A DNA stretch of 64,000 nt from JAPLST01 sp964397565. GTDB taxonomy: Bacteria > Auribacterota > UBA3054 > JAPLST01. The position numbers were made by a program, and so were the translations under genes. Positions 8,484-15,795 of the stretch are shown one piece after another. A model generated the notes under the pieces. The model had not been told where the DNA came from. It worked only from the letters and a program-made list of their open reading frames with translations, and searched no databases. The first letter of the stretch is position 1. Each line of letters begins with the position of its first letter. The stretch lies in contig CAYNJC010000003.1 in NCBI GenBank assembly GCA_964397565.1, positions 62,001 to 126,000 on the forward strand. The letters run 5' to 3'.

Positions 8484-9869
8484 TTATTGCGTGACGAAGA
8501 TTTGGAAGCCACTGTAGGCCTCCATGCCGTGCTCGCCAATGTCCAGCCCGCGCAGCTCTTCCTGCTGACTGACCCGCAGGCCCAGCGTGACTTTGATCAG
8601 CAGCCAGGCGATCAGCGACGCCGTCACGACAAACACGGCCGTGCCGGCCACGCCCGCCAATTGCACAAAGAATTGCTTGGCGTCGCCATACAGCACCCCG
8701 CTGATCTCGACGCCACCAATCACCTTGGCGATTTTCGGATCGGCAAAAATGCCGACGCACAACGTGCCGAACACGCCATTGACCAAGTGCACCGATAACG
8801 CGCCGACCGGATCGTCAATCTGCAGGCGGTCGAACAGCAGCACCGCCACCACCACCATGCTCCCGGCGATCGCGCCGATCACCAGCGAGGTGGCGATGCT
8901 GACATACGCGCAGGGCGCGGTGATCGCCACCAGGCCGGCCAGACAGCCGTTGATGGTCATGCCCAAGTCGGGCTTGCCCAGCAGCAGCCACGCCGTCACC
9001 GTCGCGCTCAACAAGCCCGTTGAGGCGGCCATATTGGTCGTGATGATGATATGCGAGATTGCGCCGGGATTGGCCGCCATGGTCGAGCCGGGATTGAAGC
9101 CAAACCAACCGAGCCAGAGCACGAACGCGCCCAAGGTTGCCATCGAGATATTGTGGCCGGGAATGGCGCGCGGCTTGCCGTCCGGGCCGAATTTGCCAAT
9201 GCGCGGCCCGAGCATCAGCGCGCCGGTCAGCGCCGCCCAGCCGCCGACCGAGTGCACCACAGTCGAGCCCGCAAAATCATACATGCCGAGTTGGGCAAGC
9301 CAGCCACCACCCCAGATCCAGTGGCCCACCACCGGATAAATGAAGATCGCCATCACAAAAGAAAAGACGATGAATGACACGTATTTGACGCGCTCGGCGA
9401 CCGCGCCCGAAACGATCGTCGCGGCCGTGCCGCAGAAGACCAACTGGAAGAAAAACTTCGCCAGCAGCGGCACGCCAGTCCAACTAATCGAGCTGTAGAC
9501 GCCATGGTACGCGTCGCCCATCGCCGGCGAGTTGTCCATGCCATTGAGGAAAAACAGGCCCTGCAGTCCAATCAGCGCCGAGCCATCGCCGAACATCAGC
9601 CCCCAGCCCAGCACTAGAAAACCGAGCGAGGAGACCGCGAACACGACAAAGTTCTTCGAGAGGATATTGACGCAGTTTTTGGCGCGCGCAAAGCCGCTCT
9701 CGACCGTGGCAAAGCCCAGATTCATGAAGAACACCAGCATGGCCGCGATCACCACCCAGAGCGTGTCGAGCGTGACTTTGGTCGAGGCCGCGCCGTCCTC
9801 CGCCCAAGCCATGGACACGCTGCCCACGAGGGCCAGCAGCAACACGCTGAATTTGAACGTCCGCAGCAT
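8484..9869 (-). CDS. amt: Ammonium transporter (Amt)
   Basis: A 461-residue inner-membrane channel for NH4+/NH3. The ATG at 9869 follows GGAG and begins a signal-like helix (MLRTFKFSVLLLALVGSVSMAWA), as in many bacterial Amt proteins; the longer in-frame start near 9944 is rejected because it lies upstream of the likely promoter. About eleven membrane helices follow. Family landmarks include 'NLGFATVESGFAR', 'AVAERVKYVSF', 'DFAGSTVVHSVGGWAAL' with the first pore His, 'LWLGWFGFNPGS', and 'GALSVHLVNGVFGTLCVGIF' with the second pore His. It is the first gene of an amt-glnB operon preceded by a sigma54-like site at 9914-9929, consistent with nitrogen control. Confidence 0.96.
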   Translation of the reverse strand: MLRTFKFSVLLLALVGSVSMAWAEDGAASTKVTLDTLWVVIAAMLVFFMNLGFATVESGFARAKNCVNILSKNFVVFAVSSLGFLVLGWGLMFGDGSALIGLQGLFFLNGMDNSPAMGDAYHGVYSSISWTGVPLLAKFFFQLVFCGTAATIVSGAVAERVKYVSFIVFSFVMAIFIYPVVGHWIWGGGWLAQLGMYDFAGSTVVHSVGGWAALTGALMLGPRIGKFGPDGKPRAIPGHNISMATLGAFVLWLGWFGFNPGSTMAANPGAISHIIITTNMAASTGLLSATVTAWLLLGKPDLGMTINGCLAGLVAITAPCAYVSIATSLVIGAIAGSMVVVAVLLFDRLQIDDPVGALSVHLVNGVFGTLCVGIFADPKIAKVIGGVEISGVLYGDAKQFFVQLAGVAGTAVFVVTASLIAWLLIKVTLGLRVSQQEELRGLDIGEHGMEAYSGFQIFVTQ

Positions 9870-9913
9870 GACAAACTCCTGCACATGGGTTAAGACAATC
9901 TCCAACCGTGCAA

Positions 9914-9929
9914 GACAACTGACGTGCCA
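9914..9929 (-). promoter_or_regulatory. Sigma54-like promoter of amt-glnB
   Basis: Read on the minus strand: TGGCACG-TCAG-TTGTC. This matches the sigma54 consensus TGGCACG-N4-TTGCW at every position of the -24 element and TTG of the -12, with T in place of the -12 C. The predicted start is about 33 bases upstream of the amt ATG. The -12 mismatch keeps this at moderate confidence. Confidence 0.5.
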
Positions 9930-10097
9930 GCTCCGGACATTCATTTCAAATAATTCTCCTGCAACAGGTTATAAAAACACAGGCGGTTGCATAACCAGTA
10001 TAGTAACTACAAATATGTAGCTTGTTCGATTCGTTACAACATATAGGTCGCTTCCATGACGCCTTCCGTAGCAAAACAAATCAGGGCGTTGATGCGG

Positions 10098-10126
10098 TTG
10101 ACAGGCGCAGGCGTGGCTGCTACAAT
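10098..10126 (+). promoter_or_regulatory. Consensus sigma70 promoter for the SPOR/DUF1015 operon
   Basis: TTGACA, exactly 17 bases ending in TGC, then TACAAT. Predicted start at about 10133, 23 bases upstream of the chosen ATG at 10156. A second ATG at 10132 would lie at the very start of the transcript. Confidence 0.85.
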
Positions 10127-10155
10127 TTGGCATGTTTACCATCAGGAACACGATC

Positions 10156-10671
10156 ATGCCGATTGTCAATCGCTCGGTCATCTGTGCGCTGGCGTATCTG
10201 TTGACCGTGTGCGTGCGCGCCGACATTGAGATCACCGTGCCGGATGCGCCGGACGAACCGGCGGCGCAGGCCTTACCGGGCGACGCCGCTGCAGTACCCG
10301 CACCGATTGTGCCCGCGCCGCCCGTCGTCACTGCCGTGCCGCCCGCGCGTGCGGTTGCGCCGGCCGCACCCGCCTCTGCCGTGCGCGTGCCACCGCCGCC
10401 CGGCACGATCTTCACCGTGCAGCTCGGCGCGTTCAAAGCGCGCGAACGTGCGTTTGCGTTGTATTGGGAGCTCGCCAAGAAACTTCAGCCTTTGCAAGTA
10501 TCCGCGCCGTTGTCGAAGGACGGCATGTACCGCGTGCGCTACGGTTCGTATCCCAATTATGATGAAGCCAAAGCCGCCGTGGAAAAACTGAAGAAACTAC
10601 AGATCAACTCTTTTGTCACGCCGCTCGACGCGTCCGCGCCGGCGGCAAGCCCCGCCCAGGAGACTAAGTAA
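10156..10671 (+). CDS. Secreted SPOR-domain protein
   Basis: A 171-residue exported protein. The ATG at 10156 is preceded by AGGA and follows the promoter by 23 bases; the ATG at 10132 remains possible on a leaderless transcript. A signal peptide (MPIVNRSVICALAYLLTVCVRA) leads into a Pro/Ala/Val-rich linker (about residues 25-90) that probably spans the periplasm. A C-terminal SPOR domain follows, 'TIFTVQLGAFKARERAFAL' through 'YRVRYGSYPNYDEAKAAVEKLK'. SPOR domains bind peptidoglycan strands stripped of stem peptides, typically at division sites, so a cell-wall role is likely. Its stop codon overlaps the start of the DUF1015 gene by one base (TAATG). Confidence 0.85.
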   Translation: MPIVNRSVICALAYLLTVCVRADIEITVPDAPDEPAAQALPGDAAAVPAPIVPAPPVVTAVPPARAVAPAAPASAVRVPPPPGTIFTVQLGAFKARERAFALYWELAKKLQPLQVSAPLSKDGMYRVRYGSYPNYDEAKAAVEKLKKLQINSFVTPLDASAPAASPAQETK

Positions 10672-11933
10672 TGGCCGAGATTCGCCCCTTTCACGCCGTG
10701 CGCTATGCCGCCGGCACCGACCTTGCCCGCGTTGTCACGCAGCCGTACGACAAGATTTCGCCCGAACTGCGGCAGACGTATCACGCGCGCGATCCGCACA
10801 ACCTGGTCAATCTGATTCTGCCGGATGAGGCCGCCGGTGTGGACAAATATCAGCACAGCGCAGACGTCTTCAAACAATGGTACGCGGCCGGTGCGCTGGC
10901 ACGCGACCCGGCCGCCGGCGTCTATCCCTATCGGCAACACTTTGAGATTTTTGGCCAACAGCATGTGCGCGACGGCTTCATTGCGCGCCTGCACGTCGAG
11001 CCTTATGAAAAGAAAATCGTCTTTCCGCACGAGCGCACGCTGGCCAAGCCGAAAGCGGACCGGCTGTCGCTGCTGCGCGCAGGGCGCGTGCATTACGGCC
11101 TGATCTTCTTGTTGTATGAAGACGACGGGCGCATCCAAGGCATCCTCGACCAAACCATGACCGGCGCGCCCTGCGCCGCACTGACGGACGACTTCGCCGT
11201 GCGCAACGAGCTGTGGCAGATCAATGCGGCGGCCGGCGTGCATGCGGTGCAGGCGGCCATGGCGGACAAGCAAGTGTTCATCGCCGATGGCCATCATCGC
11301 TATGAGACCTCGCTGGCCTATGCGGCCGAAAAGCCGCTCGATGTGTGCGCCCAGTACACCATGGCGATGTTTGTCAACATCCGCGGGACGTTGGTCGTTC
11401 TGCCGACGCACCGCTGCGTGCACGGCCTTGAAAACTATTCGCGCGCACAGTTGCAGCAGGCATTGCAGCGCGCGTTTACCGTGCAGCCGTGCGCGGATTG
11501 CGCGGCGATGCTGGCCGCGACGCGCGCGCCGCAGGGCGTGGCGTGCCTGGGCGTGTACGACGGCAAAGAATTTTACACGGCGACGCTGAAAGAGCTCGGG
11601 CCGATGCGCGCCGCCGCGCCGGAACGTTCAGACGATTGGCGCGCACTCGACGTGGCGATTTTGCACACCCTGGTGATCGAGCGCGCGCTGGACATCAGCG
11701 CCGCGCGCGTCGAGCAGGAAGCCGGCGTGACCTATCATCGCGACCCGCACGAGGCCTTGCAGCGCGTGCGCAGCGGCAAGGCCCAATGCGCCTTCTTCTT
11801 GCGGCCGACGGCAGCGGCGCAGGTCTGCGCCGTGGCACGCCATGGCGAAGTCATGCCGCAGAAGTCCACCGATTTCTATCCCAAATTGCTGTCCGGCCTG
11901 ACCATGTATGCGCTCGACCTACAGGACGCCTGA
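10671..11933 (+). CDS. DUF1015 family protein
   Basis: A 420-residue cytoplasmic protein starting MAEIRPFHAVRYA and continuing 'VVTQPYDKISPE', the standard DUF1015 opening. Other family signatures are 'EHERTLA'-like 'FPHERTLAKPKADRL', 'FIADGHHRYET' and the C-terminal 'CAFFLRPTAAAQVCAVARHGEVMPQKSTDFYPKLLSGLTMYAL'. The conserved GHHRYET string looks like an active site, but the family has no settled biochemical function; in many bacteria it neighbours serine/phosphoglycerate metabolism genes, which are not seen here. Its start overlaps the stop of the SPOR gene by one base, so translation is coupled. Two short palindromes lie right after the stop codon (11944-11956 and 11996-12008). Confidence 0.93.
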   Translation: MAEIRPFHAVRYAAGTDLARVVTQPYDKISPELRQTYHARDPHNLVNLILPDEAAGVDKYQHSADVFKQWYAAGALARDPAAGVYPYRQHFEIFGQQHVRDGFIARLHVEPYEKKIVFPHERTLAKPKADRLSLLRAGRVHYGLIFLLYEDDGRIQGILDQTMTGAPCAALTDDFAVRNELWQINAAAGVHAVQAAMADKQVFIADGHHRYETSLAYAAEKPLDVCAQYTMAMFVNIRGTLVVLPTHRCVHGLENYSRAQLQQALQRAFTVQPCADCAAMLAATRAPQGVACLGVYDGKEFYTATLKELGPMRAAAPERSDDWRALDVAILHTLVIERALDISAARVEQEAGVTYHRDPHEALQRVRSGKAQCAFFLRPTAAAQVCAVARHGEVMPQKSTDFYPKLLSGLTMYALDLQDA

Positions 11934-12207
11934 TGCCAATTTCTTTTGCAGCAAAACAAATTACGGTGCCGCGCGTTCGCTTCTTCGTTAATTTCTTTCG
12001 TTGCGAAATGAATTGTGGTGCAGCAATACAACGGCCGCACAAGAATGAGGCTGCGCCTTCCGATCGATGTTCGATCCCGCCGTTGGCGGGACTCCAAGCA
12101 GCATTCGATGTTGAATGTTCAATGTTAATGTCTTCTTCGTGTCTTCGTGCCTTCGTGGCAAAAATTGCCGCAGCATCTGCGTTCGGCAACGTCGCCGAAA
12201 CCACGCG
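11934..12207. other. Intergenic: palindromes and repeat fragments
   Basis: No gene seen. It holds palindrome TTTTGCAGCAAAA (11944-11956), palindrome TTTCGTTGCGAAA (11996-12008, a motif also seen near 27300 and 32948), the module CCGCCGTTGGCGGGACTCC (around 12078) shared with the MITE-like family, an AATGTTGAATGTT microsatellite, and a solo relative of the GxxExxY inverted repeat (about 12135-12157). Confidence 0.6.
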
Positions 12208-13224
12208 ATGACCTATCTGCTCTACAGTATCGAGATCGTCGTCACCTTGATGCTGGGCGCGGGCTGCGGCGCGGCCCTGGTGCGGCGGCGGATCCTGCAC
12301 GAACAGGCGCTGAAAGACCTGAGCGCGATTGTCATGAACGTGACCTTGCCCTGTCTGCTGTTGGTGAACATCGTGCCGGCGGTGAGTGTCGCGGCGCTGG
12401 CGCGCTGGTGGCTTTTGCCGGCGGCGGCGCTGCTGAACGTCAGCGTGGGATTGCTGGTCGGCTGGCTGGGCACGCGCGTGGCGCGCACGCCGGCCGCGCT
12501 CGAACGCGGCGCGATTGCGCAAGTGGCCTGCGGCAACGGCGCGTACATTCCCCTGGCCATTATCGCCGTGCTGCTGCAAACGCGCCCGGCCTTATTTGGC
12601 AACAACAATGCCGCCGCGCTGGGTATCACCTATGCGTCCCTGTACCTGATTGCCTATTCGCCGCTGCAATGGGGTGTCATCTTCCCGTTCTTGAGCCACA
12701 AGCCATTGCGCACGCTACGCCTGCGGCAGATCGTGACCATGCCGATGGTCACCGGGATAGGCGCGGTCATCATCGGCGTGCTGCCGTGGACCAAAGCGCT
12801 GCTGGTGGGCGACAACGCGCCGCTGGCGGCCGTGTACCACGCCGCCACCATCATTGGCCAGGCGACCGTGCCGTGCGCGCTCTTGATTATCGGTGGCAAT
12901 CTGGCGCATGGGCCGCGCCCGACCGTGTTGCGCTGGCCGACCGTGCTGTGCGCCGGCCTCGGTCGCTTTGTGGCGATGCCGCTGGTGGCATTGGCGGGCA
13001 TCGTGGCGTTTCGCGCGCTGGGCGTGCTGCCGCGCGACGACAAAGTCATGTATTTTGTACTGCTGTTACAGGGCTTTATGCCGCCGGCCATGAATTTGAT
13101 GGTGATGTACGAAGTCTTGGGCCGCTGCAAGAAAGACATGGCGGCGTTGATGTTCTGGCTGTATCTCGCAGCGATTCCGATGATGGCGCTGTGGTTGACC
13201 ATTGGCATGAAGGTGGTGCAATGA
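12208..13224 (+). CDS. AEC family (auxin efflux carrier-like) permease
   Basis: A 338-residue inner-membrane protein with about ten hydrophobic segments arranged as two five-helix halves. The N-terminus 'YLLYSIEIVVTLMLGAGCGAALVRRRILHEQALKDLSAIVMNVTLPCLLLVNIV' is the family's first repeat, with the conserved 'LPCLL' break. 'QVACGNGAYIPLAIIAVLL' and 'CALLIIGGNLA' are the usual crossover segments of this bile-acid/AEC superfamily. Bacterial members export or import small organic acids or amino acids; the substrate cannot be read here. The ATG at 12208 is the first that fits the hydrophobic start; its ribosome-binding site is weak. It overlaps the next gene by four bases (ATGA). Confidence 0.85.
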   Translation: MTYLLYSIEIVVTLMLGAGCGAALVRRRILHEQALKDLSAIVMNVTLPCLLLVNIVPAVSVAALARWWLLPAAALLNVSVGLLVGWLGTRVARTPAALERGAIAQVACGNGAYIPLAIIAVLLQTRPALFGNNNAAALGITYASLYLIAYSPLQWGVIFPFLSHKPLRTLRLRQIVTMPMVTGIGAVIIGVLPWTKALLVGDNAPLAAVYHAATIIGQATVPCALLIIGGNLAHGPRPTVLRWPTVLCAGLGRFVAMPLVALAGIVAFRALGVLPRDDKVMYFVLLLQGFMPPAMNLMVMYEVLGRCKKDMAALMFWLYLAAIPMMALWLTIGMKVVQ

Positions 13225-13679
13225 TAGTCCAAGCGGTTTCCAGGATTCAGGGTTCGGGGTTCAGGATCAAACGGATAGTGTGGGGCACGCCGTCAACGTT
13301 GCGCTGCGCGCTGAGCATTGGTGCGGGCGCCTGGCTGGGCATGCAGGCCGTCGGCTCGCCGGTCTGGTGGTGCGGGCTGGTGCTGGCCCTGGCGCTGCGG
13401 ACGCATCTGCCGTGCGTCGCGCTGGGCTGGGGCGCAGGCGCACTGTTGGCGCCGGCATTGGCCGGCATCTGCGAGGCGCGCGGCGCGGCCATGCTGCAGA
13501 GCGACCCGGCCGGCTGGCGCGCGCTGCTGAAAAAACCTTTTGTGTGTTATCTTGATCTGCACCGGGCCCAGACGTTGGGCCGTTGCGTGGTTGGCGCGTA
13601 CTGGGCGCTGGGTGCGAGTGCCGTCAGCGCGGTGTTGCTCGTGCTCAGCAAGAAATATCTTTTACGGAGATCGTCATGA
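13221..13679 (+). CDS. TIGR03546/DUF2062-like small membrane protein
   Basis: A 152-residue protein whose ATG overlaps the upstream stop (ATGA) and whose own stop overlaps the next start the same way. It has hydrophobic segments at about 32-75 (IGAGAWLGMQAVG..VLALALRTHLPCVALGWGAGALLAPAL) and 125-145, and a central 'LKKPFVCYLDLHRAQTLGRCVVGAYW'. That pattern, small size and placement directly before a TIGR03545-like gene match the TIGR03546/TIGR03545 pair known from other Gram-negatives, whose function is unknown. The first 20 residues (SRIQGSGFRIKR) look repeat-derived and the functional start could lie slightly downstream. Assignment rests mainly on context. Confidence 0.6.
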   Translation: MIVQAVSRIQGSGFRIKRIVWGTPSTLRCALSIGAGAWLGMQAVGSPVWWCGLVLALALRTHLPCVALGWGAGALLAPALAGICEARGAAMLQSDPAGWRALLKKPFVCYLDLHRAQTLGRCVVGAYWALGASAVSAVLLVLSKKYLLRRSS

Positions 13680-14938
13680 AACTCATTCGATGGCCGGCGC
13701 TGACGTTGATGCTGGCATTACTGTTGGTCGGGTTTTTTGCCATCAGCCAGGTGGACAACACGGGCGTGCGCCAACGCTTCGAGACCATCGCCACGCGCGA
13801 ACTCGATACGGTGGTGCGACTGGGCGCGCTGGATGTCAGTGTCTTTCGTTCGACCCTGCGCGGGCAGAACCTGCAGGTGACGGACCCGAGCCAGCGCGGC
13901 CGCAACATTTTTGTCGCGCGTGAATTTCAGTGTTGGGCCGACCTGGCCCGCTTCTTCGAGCGCCGCGTGCTGCTGAAAGATGTCTACGCCAGCGGCGTGT
14001 ATGTGCGGGTACAGCAGCAGCGCGATGGGTATTTTGTCTTTTTGAATGAGACAGCCTTGCGCCTGGCACAATACGAGCCGGTCGGCCTGCGGATCAAAAA
14101 CATCATGACCTGGACGTCCGACAACATGAATCCCTTGCGCACCTTTGCGGCTCAAAAAGAAGCCGAGGATGCCGCCCGCCATGACGCGCCGGCGGCCGTC
14201 GCGCGCGACGCGATGAGCGGCCCGACCCAAGTAGTCGCGCGTGGCTTTGTGCTGAATCTGCCGCGGGACTATCCGGATCTGCTGGTGCGCCGCTTGACCC
14301 TCGAGGACGTCACCATTGAGGTTGTGCCGTTTGGCGCGCTGACCAGCATTGTGCTGCACGGCATCAGTGGCGTCTGCGAGAATCTGTCGTCACGGCCGGG
14401 CGTGCTGCCGGAGCCGATCACGTTTCATGCGCAAGGTCTCGCCAGCCTCGACCAGCCGGCGCCGTTCGCCGCGACCGGCCTGATTGATCTGTTCGCCGAC
14501 CAGAAAACCGTGCAGATTGATTTTGCGCTGAGCAACATGGCGCTGCGCACGCTGCTGCCAATCGCCGAGGTGTATTCGCCCCTGTTTCGCTTGATGAACA
14601 TCGAGTCCGGCGCGCTGACCGCGCGCGGGCGGGTCGAACTGCGCAACAATGTGGTCGTCCCCACCGAAGTGTTCATGAGCGTCCAGCAGCTGACCGCCAA
14701 CTTTGACGCCTTGAAGGATCTGGTGCCGTGGCTGCGCGCGCTGAACTTCCGCGACAGCTCGCTGACGATGCAGGTGCCGATTGACGGCCGCCGCCCGTAC
14801 ATGCATTTTGACGAAGCCATCAAAAAGCAGCAGGTCTCGACTGAAATTCATAACTTCGAGATGCGCATCAATCCGCGCGACGCCAACAAAAACTTCCTCG
14901 ACGGCATCCTCAACAATGCGCTGCAAAACAAGAAGTAG
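13676..14938 (+). CDS. TIGR03545/AsmA-like membrane-anchored protein
   Basis: A 420-residue protein with one N-terminal membrane helix (LIRWPALTLMLALLLVGFFAI) and a long periplasmic beta-rich domain. The beginning, 'KLIRWPALTLML' then 'VRLGALDVSVFRSTLRGQNLQVTDPSQRGRNIFVAREFQCWADLARFFERRVLLKDVYASGVYVRV', follows the AsmA/TIGR03545 pattern (short helix, then a 'lipid transfer groove' strand series). It is shorter than typical TIGR03545 proteins. AsmA-like proteins are thought to bridge lipids across the periplasm; that role here is an inference. The start overlaps the upstream small membrane protein gene by four bases, the diagnostic pairing of the family. Confidence 0.65.
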   Translation: MKLIRWPALTLMLALLLVGFFAISQVDNTGVRQRFETIATRELDTVVRLGALDVSVFRSTLRGQNLQVTDPSQRGRNIFVAREFQCWADLARFFERRVLLKDVYASGVYVRVQQQRDGYFVFLNETALRLAQYEPVGLRIKNIMTWTSDNMNPLRTFAAQKEAEDAARHDAPAAVARDAMSGPTQVVARGFVLNLPRDYPDLLVRRLTLEDVTIEVVPFGALTSIVLHGISGVCENLSSRPGVLPEPITFHAQGLASLDQPAPFAATGLIDLFADQKTVQIDFALSNMALRTLLPIAEVYSPLFRLMNIESGALTARGRVELRNNVVVPTEVFMSVQQLTANFDALKDLVPWLRALNFRDSSLTMQVPIDGRRPYMHFDEAIKKQQVSTEIHNFEMRINPRDANKNFLDGILNNALQNKK

Positions 14939-14991
14939 TGCCACCTCTTCACTGATAACCGCAAACTGAAAACCGAAAACATCAGGTCCCT

Positions 14992-15603
14992 ATGCGCATC
15001 GGTATTCTTGGTTCCGGTTCGGGCACGAACTTCGCGGCGATTGCGGATGCGATTGCGCGCGGCACGCTGACCAACGTCGAGATCGCGTTGGTGCTCGCGG
15101 ATGTGCCGGATGCGGGCATGCTCGAACGTGCCCGCGCGCGCGGCATCCCGGCAAAATACCTGCCGGCGGATGCCTATAAAACCAAGCTCGACGGCGTGCA
15201 AGAGGTCGTCTACCTGCACACGTTGCTGGGCGCGGGCGTCGAGTATGTTGTGCTGGCCGGTTTCATGCGTATGATCAAAAGCGGCATGCTGGCGACGTTT
15301 CCGCGGCGCGTGATCAACATTCATCCGGCGTTGCTGCCGGCGTTTCCGGGCTTGCACTCATGGGAACAGGCGCTGGCGTATGGCGTGAAAGTGACCGGCT
15401 GCACGGTGCATTTCGTCGACGGCGGCGTGGACAGCGGGCCAATCATTGCGCAGGCGACCGTGCCGGTGCTAGATGACGACACACCACAGACACTGCATGC
15501 CCGCATTCAGGAACAGGAGCATCTGTTGTACCCGCGCGCACTGCAATTGCTGGCCGACGGGCGCGTCACGGTGCAAGGCCGGCGGGTGGTGCACACGACA
15601 TAA
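14992..15603 (+). CDS. purN: Phosphoribosylglycinamide formyltransferase
   Basis: A 203-residue cytoplasmic enzyme of de novo purine synthesis that transfers a formyl group from 10-formyl-THF to GAR. Visible: the GAR-binding loop 'ILGSGSGTNFAAI' at residues 4-16, 'VVLAGFMRMI', the catalytic Asn-His segment 'INIHPALLPAFPG' (Asn-Ile-His), and the catalytic Asp in 'VHFVDGGVDSGPIIAQ'. Length matches the family. The ATG at 14992 begins the first beta strand directly. It stands 53 bases after the TIGR03545-like gene on the same strand and may be co-transcribed; no other purine gene is near. Confidence 0.97.
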   Translation: MRIGILGSGSGTNFAAIADAIARGTLTNVEIALVLADVPDAGMLERARARGIPAKYLPADAYKTKLDGVQEVVYLHTLLGAGVEYVVLAGFMRMIKSGMLATFPRRVINIHPALLPAFPGLHSWEQALAYGVKVTGCTVHFVDGGVDSGPIIAQATVPVLDDDTPQTLHARIQEQEHLLYPRALQLLADGRVTVQGRRVVHTT

Positions 15604-15648
15604 AAAGTCGATTGTCAACAGTAGTTAGAAAAAAGGAAGGGCATAGCA

Positions 15649-15756
15649 ATGAAAGCACGCAAGATAATAAGAATAGCTTTATATGTAATTCTTATCTTGT
15701 CGACCTTATACTGTGTACTGACCTTGGCAATCGCATTTCTGTCTGGGCCCATATGA
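15649..15756 (+). CDS. Small 35-residue single-pass membrane protein
   Basis: An ATG at 15649 follows AGGAAGG with a nine-base spacer and opens a 35-codon frame ending in TGA at 15756. The peptide has a basic start (MKARKIIR) and one hydrophobic helix (IALYVILILSTLYCVLTLAI), then FLSGPI. It is more AT-rich than its neighbours. The strong ribosome-binding site and a complete charged-then-hydrophobic design argue for a real small protein. It lies 40 bases before the degenerate-protease gene at 15796, same strand, so it may be the first gene of that unit. Function unknown; a chance ORF cannot be excluded. Confidence 0.5.
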   Translation: MKARKIIRIALYVILILSTLYCVLTLAIAFLSGPI

Positions 15757-15795
15757 TTTATGGGAAGTACACTAACCTGATGACAGGGAGAGCAT

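Noticed and set aside
9870..9944. Upstream start for amt adding 25 residues
   Set aside because: It would overlap the sigma54-like promoter and lacks a ribosome-binding site, while the ATG at 9869 has GGAG and begins the signal helix.
12147..13679. 510-residue plus-strand ORF
   Set aside because: It is a shadow of the AEC permease in another frame until about 13220; only its last part (from the ATG at 13221) is the real small membrane protein.
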